Of a stretch of 8,850 nucleotides of DNA, positions 6,945 through 8,850 are shown in pieces; the stretch's first letter is position 1; the number at the start of each line of letters is the position of its first letter. The DNA is from Flavobacteriaceae bacterium (GTDB taxonomy: Bacteria > Bacteroidota > Bacteroidia > Flavobacteriales > Flavobacteriaceae). A program made the translations under genes and the position numbers. The stretch covers positions 1 to 8,850 of the forward strand of contig CANHBE010000099.1 of NCBI GenBank assembly GCA_947458575.1, read 5' to 3'. The notes beneath the pieces are model-generated. The model was not told the origin of the DNA. It saw nothing but the letters and a program-made list of their open reading frames with translations, and ran no database searches.

Positions 6945-7055
6945 CGCGTGAAGGATAGAAGCGACAGCCCACAGCGAAGCGAGGACTATAGCGGATAGCC
7001 TGGCGGCTGCCGGGTTGTGATGTTGAAGGTCTGTAGTTGTTCAGCCGACACGCCC
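6945..7055 (-). repeat. Dispersed imperfect palindromic element, copy 2 (inverted)
   Basis: Read on the minus strand, this GC-richer block begins GGGCGTG (7055-7049) and ends CACGCG (6950-6945), with GCGTG/CACGC as terminal inverted repeats as in copy 1. The minus-strand block GGCTATCCGCTATA (7000-6987) matches copy 1 at 937-950 in 11 of 14 positions. The end block at 6965-6946 matches copy 1 at 1008-1027 in 15 of 20. Spacing differs: about 48 nt separate the first two blocks here against 6 nt in copy 1, and 21 nt separate the last two against 57. Conserved ends with variable interiors suggest a degenerate mobile or REP-like element. It lies between a terminator and the rpsU promoter, outside any gene. 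Confidence 0.7.
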
Positions 7056-7060
7056 TAACT

Positions 7061-7140
7061 AGCAATCCATGATTAATAATTAGCAATTGATGATTACAGA
7101 GAGAAAAAATTATCAATTATATATTGTTAATTATCAATTA
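7061..7140 (+). repeat. AT-rich repeats phased by 21 bp upstream of rpsU
   Basis: Two repeat pairs are seen. AGCAATccATGATTA (7061-7075) and AGCAATtgATGATTA (7082-7096) match in 13 of 15 positions, 21 bp apart. AATTATCAATTA occurs exactly at 7108-7119 and 7129-7140, again 21 bp apart. Twenty-one bp is two helical turns, so all copies of a pair face the same side of the DNA. The second pair straddles the TTG at 7124-7126. The stretch could be an UP-like activating region, a regulator site, or simply low-complexity spacer. Confidence 0.45.
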
Positions 7141-7153
7141 ATAACTACATTTG
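7124..7153 (+). promoter_or_regulatory. Promoter of rpsU
   Basis: TTG (7124-7126) and TACATTTG (7146-7153) are 19 bp apart, a full match to the Bacteroidota -33/-7 consensus. The start of transcription is expected near 7157-7161, giving a leader of only about 24 nt that consists mainly of the Shine-Dalgarno region. Confidence 0.78.
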
Positions 7154-7166
7154 CCGCCTTAACGAG

Positions 7167-7174
7167 AGGAGGTG
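7167..7174 (+). promoter_or_regulatory. rpsU: Extended Shine-Dalgarno of rpsU
   Basis: AGGAGGTG is complementary over eight contiguous bases to the usual 16S rRNA 3' end (CACCUCCU), ending 8 nt before the ATG at 7183. No other gene in this window has a recognisable Shine-Dalgarno. In Flavobacteriia the anti-Shine-Dalgarno is hidden on the ribosome with the help of bS21, and rpsU is the known exception that keeps a strong site, allowing ribosomes lacking bS21 to translate its mRNA. The sequence fits that autoregulation; its action here is inference. Confidence 0.85.
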
Positions 7175-7182
7175 TCTAGATT

Positions 7183-7377
7183 ATGTTAATTATACCGATT
7201 AAAGACGGAGAGAATATCGATAGAGCATTAAAGCGCTACAAGAGAAAATTTGACAAAACAGGAACTGTTCGTCAGTTGCGCGCACGTCAGGCGTTTATTA
7301 AACCATCCGTAACACATAGAATGAAAATTCAAAAAGCGGCGTACATTCAGAATTTGAAAGACAGCTTAGAGAATTAG
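7183..7377 (+). CDS. rpsU: Small ribosomal subunit protein bS21
   Basis: The 64-residue, strongly basic protein (MLIIPIKDGENIDRALKRYK...) has the normal length and conserved opening of bS21, including RALKRYKRKFDKTG and the Arg/Lys-rich middle RQLRARQAFIKPS. bS21 binds the 30S platform near the 3' end of 16S rRNA. In Bacteroidota it takes part in sequestering the anti-Shine-Dalgarno, which fits the phylum's general lack of such sites. The start is fixed by the 8-base Shine-Dalgarno at 7167-7174. A dedicated promoter upstream and a terminator 21 nt after the stop make it a likely single-gene transcription unit. The Xer gene and HPF gene follow. Confidence 0.96.
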   Translation: MLIIPIKDGENIDRALKRYKRKFDKTGTVRQLRARQAFIKPSVTHRMKIQKAAYIQNLKDSLEN

Positions 7378-7398
7378 ATTTTATCTTATTTAAAATAG

Positions 7399-7447
7399 AA
7401 CCGTTAGTCATTAAAGTTTAATATCTTTGAGGCTGACGGTTTTTTTT
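7399..7447 (+). terminator. Terminator of rpsU
   Basis: AACCGTTAGTC (7399-7409) pairs with GGCTGACGGTT (7431-7441), 11 bp with two G-U pairs. After one bulged A (7410) the stem continues with TTAAAG (7411-7416) against CTTTGA (7425-7430), closing an 8-nt loop. T7440-T7447 forms the 3' T-run. This is a textbook intrinsic terminator; its T-run ends at the base before the next ATG. Confidence 0.85.
7422..7429 (+). promoter_or_regulatory. Likely -7 element for the Xer recombinase gene, inside the rpsU terminator
   Basis: TATCTTTG matches TAnnTTTG exactly and lies in the loop and inner 3' arm of the rpsU terminator. A start near 7433-7437 would give a leader of roughly 11-15 nt. No TTG occurs at the 19-bp distance (7400-7402 is ACC), so the site is supported by the -7 element only. 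Confidence 0.45.
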
Positions 7448-8344
7448 ATGAGGGACAATAAGCAAGCTTTCCGGGATCACTTGTTGTTGGAGAAGAATTA
7501 TTCTATTCATACGGTCAGTGGTTACGGTAATGATTTAAATTTTTTTGAGGCTTTTATCAAGGCTGAATTTGATCAGGACGATTTGACGATGGTAAATTAT
7601 TCGCAAATCAGAAGTTGGATCGTTTCTTTGGTTGACGCCGGAATCTCTAATTCATCTGTCAATCGGAAAATAGCTTCGTTAAAGTCCTTCTATAAATTTC
7701 TTTTGAAGTCAAAACAAATTGATGCCAGTCCACTGCTTAAACATAAGGCCTTAAAGACTCCCAAGAAAATTCAAATTCCTTTTTCGGAGAAAGAACTCGA
7801 TCAGGTTTTAAATATGCTTCAGTATCCTGAAGGTTTTGATGGGATTCGTGATAAACTGATGATAGAGTTGTTTTATACGACGGGGATAAGAAGAACGGAG
7901 CTCATTCATCTTTTGGTTCAAAATGTAAATTTATCATCACTTACTATTAAGGTAATCGGGAAAAGGAATAAAGAGCGTATTTTACCATTATTGCCAAGTG
8001 CAGCAATTCAGATCAAAGAATATTTAGACGAAAGAGCTAAAATTGAGAACGTTGCAAATCCTGATTATTTTTTCCTGAGTAGAAAAGGCATTAAATTGAA
8101 TGATTCTTTTGTTTATCGAATAATTAATCACTACTTTAGTCATGTCTCCGTGAAAGTAAAAAAGAGTCCGCATATTTTGAGACACACCTTTGCGACTCAT
8201 TTACTTAACAATGGCGCAGACATTAATTCAGTTAAGGAATTATTAGGACACTCCAGTTTGGCATCGACGCAAGTATACACTCACAGCAGTTTAGCAGAAC
8301 TCAAGAAGGTGTATGAAAATGCGCATCCTCGGAATCAAAAATAA
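7448..8344 (+). CDS. Xer-type tyrosine recombinase (XerC/XerD family)
   Basis: The 298-residue protein has the two-domain Xer layout: an N-terminal SAM-like core-binding domain (about 1-95, with YSIHTVSGYGNDL and VNRKIASLKSFYKFL) and a C-terminal catalytic domain. The active-site set is complete: R148 in TTGIRRTEL, a lysine in VIGKRNKER (about K172), H242 and R245 in HILRHTFATHLL, H268 in ELLGHSS and nucleophile Y277 in TQVYTHSS. Xer enzymes cut and join DNA by strand exchange and resolve chromosome dimers at dif with FtsK. Length and motifs fit a housekeeping Xer rather than an integrase of a mobile element, and no attachment repeats or element genes are near. Whether it plays the XerC or XerD part cannot be told. 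The ATG at 7448 is preferred to TTG 7427, which lies within the terminator stem. The HPF gene follows after 32 nt and is probably co-transcribed. Confidence 0.92.
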   Translation: MRDNKQAFRDHLLLEKNYSIHTVSGYGNDLNFFEAFIKAEFDQDDLTMVNYSQIRSWIVSLVDAGISNSSVNRKIASLKSFYKFLLKSKQIDASPLLKHKALKTPKKIQIPFSEKELDQVLNMLQYPEGFDGIRDKLMIELFYTTGIRRTELIHLLVQNVNLSSLTIKVIGKRNKERILPLLPSAAIQIKEYLDERAKIENVANPDYFFLSRKGIKLNDSFVYRIINHYFSHVSVKVKKSPHILRHTFATHLLNNGADINSVKELLGHSSLASTQVYTHSSLAELKKVYENAHPRNQK

Positions 8345-8376
8345 TTCAACATTGTTTAATAATTAATAAAACTATT

Positions 8377-8679
8377 ATGAAGGTAAATGTTCACGCGGTT
8401 AATTTTACAGTTGATAGAAAGCTGGTTGATTTTATTCAAAGCCGAATGGAAAAGTTAGAAAAGTATTACGACAAGATTGTTTCTTTTGATGTTTTTTTGA
8501 AAGTTGAGAAAACTAGTGACAAGGAGAATAAGGTTGTTGAGATTAAGGTGCATGTCCCCGGAGATGACTTTATGGTAAAGAAACAATGTAAAACTTTTGA
8601 GGAAGGAGTTGAGCTAAGCGCGGAATCTTTAGAGCGTTTGCTAGTCAAGAGAAAAGAAAAAATCAGAACACATATTTAA
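8377..8679 (+). CDS. raiA: Ribosome hibernation-promoting factor, HPF/YfiA (RaiA) family, short form
   Basis: This 100-residue protein has the beta-alpha-beta-beta-beta-alpha pattern of the family: strand MKVNVHAVNFT, helix VDRKLVDFIQSRMEKLEKYY, three strands (SFDVFLKVEKTS, KVVEIKVHVPG, DDFMVKKQCK) and a basic final helix (SAESLERLLVKRKEKI). Such factors bind the 30S decoding region of idle ribosomes in slow growth, blocking mRNA and tRNA binding. It lacks the C-terminal dimerisation domain of long HPF, so it resembles short HPF/YfiA; which of the two cannot be decided. The ATG at 8377 starts the family fold directly and has no Shine-Dalgarno. It follows the Xer gene by 32 nt with no consensus promoter between, and a GAAA-capped terminator lies 57 nt beyond its stop. 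Symbols raiA, hpf and yfiA are all in use for this family. Confidence 0.9.
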   Translation: MKVNVHAVNFTVDRKLVDFIQSRMEKLEKYYDKIVSFDVFLKVEKTSDKENKVVEIKVHVPGDDFMVKKQCKTFEEGVELSAESLERLLVKRKEKIRTHI

Positions 8680-8704
8680 GCTGAATTTTTTTTGAAAAAA
8701 TGTT

Positions 8705-8734
8705 TTGATTAAAAAACAAAAAGATATACATTTG
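8705..8734 (+). promoter_or_regulatory. Promoter of the tRNA-Thr unit
   Basis: TTG (8705-8707, within TTTTG) and TACATTTG (8727-8734) are spaced by 19 bp. The expected start, about 8738-8742, falls in the 5' arm of the hairpin at 8737-8756. The transcript probably continues past the window edge into further tRNA genes or tuf, as is usual in this phylum; that is inference. Confidence 0.75.
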
Positions 8735-8736
8735 CA

Positions 8737-8763
8737 GTCCGTTAGAAATAGCGGGCTTTTTTT
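8737..8763 (+). terminator. Intrinsic terminator with GAAA loop, between HPF and tRNA-Thr genes
   Basis: GTCCGTTA (8737-8744) pairs with TAGCGGGC (8749-8756), 8 bp with two G-U pairs, around a GAAA tetraloop, followed by seven T (8757-8763). It would end the Xer-HPF transcript. It sits directly after the -7 element of the tRNA promoter, so the tRNA transcript should start at or inside its 5' arm and lose part or all of the hairpin. Confidence 0.7.
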
Positions 8764-8772
8764 GTATATTAT

Positions 8773-8849
8773 GCCAGCGTAGCTCAGTTGGCTAGAGCAG
8801 CTGATTTGTAATCAGCAGGTCGTGGGTTCGAGTCCCTCCGCCGGCTCCA
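8773..8849 (+). tRNA. tRNA-Thr (anticodon UGU)
   Basis: A full cloverleaf is present: acceptor stem 8773-8779 with 8839-8845, D-stem GCTC/GAGC, anticodon stem GCTGA/TCAGC, 5-nt variable loop AGGTC, and T-loop TTCGAGT. The anticodon TGT (8807-8809) in loop TTTGTAA reads ACA and other Thr codons. The discriminator is T8846 and the CCA end is encoded (8847-8849). Two non-canonical pairs are visible: A8776-C8842 (4-69) in the acceptor stem and T8823-T8837 (50-64) in the T-stem. The location after the HPF gene is typical of the tRNA cluster before tuf in Bacteroidota. Confidence 0.95.
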
Positions 8850-8850
8850 A

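Noticed and set aside
6811..7116. Open frame of 101 codons on the minus strand
   Set aside because: It runs through the terminator hairpin and the palindromic element; its middle (GCRFYPSR) is just the translated repeat, and it shows no protein-like pattern.
7427..7447. TTG start for the Xer recombinase
   Set aside because: It lies inside the terminator stem and adds MRLTVFF encoded by the stem and T-run; ATG 7448 gives the usual Xer N-terminus and length.
7448..8344. Recombinase as the integrase of a mobile element inserted at the tRNA
   Set aside because: It has housekeeping Xer length and motifs, no excisionase or cargo genes, no duplicated tRNA 3' end in the window, and the gene order is typical of the phylum's core.
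1..8850. CRISPR array, toxin-antitoxin pair, defence or phage system
   Set aside because: No regularly spaced repeats with unique spacers, and no nuclease, toxin or phage structural genes beyond the listed housekeeping-type genes.

Overview
The window looks like ordinary chromosomal core DNA of a member of the Bacteroidota. The evidence is a C-terminal piece of a Bacteroidota-type putative porin, promoters of the form TTG-N19-TAnnTTTG, almost no Shine-Dalgarno sequences except in front of rpsU, AT-rich intergenic DNA, and the rpsU / Xer recombinase / HPF / tRNA-Thr order that in this phylum usually leads into tuf. All genes read on the + strand. The genus cannot be named from the sequence alone.

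Layout. (1) 2-919 is the 3' end of a porin-like beta-barrel gene. (2) 920-1141 is a spacer holding a roughly 104-bp imperfect palindrome and the promoter of the next gene. (3) 1142-3071 holds a cystathionine beta-synthase-type PLP enzyme with a C-terminal CBS-domain region, then a DEDDh 3'-5' exonuclease. (4) 3153-6802 is a tightly packed set: a DUF2851 protein, a small PspC-domain membrane protein, a membrane-anchored helix-hairpin-helix protein and an acyl-CoA dehydrogenase, closed by a strong intrinsic terminator. (5) 6803-7182 is a 380-bp non-coding stretch with that terminator, a second, inverted copy of the palindromic element, 21-bp-phased AT-rich repeats and the rpsU promoter. (6) 7183-8849 holds rpsU, a Xer-type tyrosine recombinase, an HPF/RaiA ribosome-hibernation factor and tRNA-Thr(UGU).

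How the parts relate. The right end is a translation-related cluster: bS21, which in this phylum is tied to concealment of the 16S anti-Shine-Dalgarno; a hibernation factor; and a tRNA. A Xer recombinase gene sits inside it. rpsU appears to be a single-gene unit with its own promoter, an 8-nt Shine-Dalgarno and a terminator whose loop carries the likely -7 element for the recombinase gene. The DUF2851/HhH set beside the exonuclease has a possible nucleic-acid flavour, but that is inference.

I see no phage, transposase, CRISPR, toxin-antitoxin or biosynthetic system. The items most worth a second look are the paired dispersed palindromes, the rpsU Shine-Dalgarno exception, two places where a promoter and a terminator hairpin overlap or abut, the uncharacterised DUF2851 protein with conserved-looking acidic/His and Cys motifs, and the acceptor and T-stem mismatches in tRNA-Thr.
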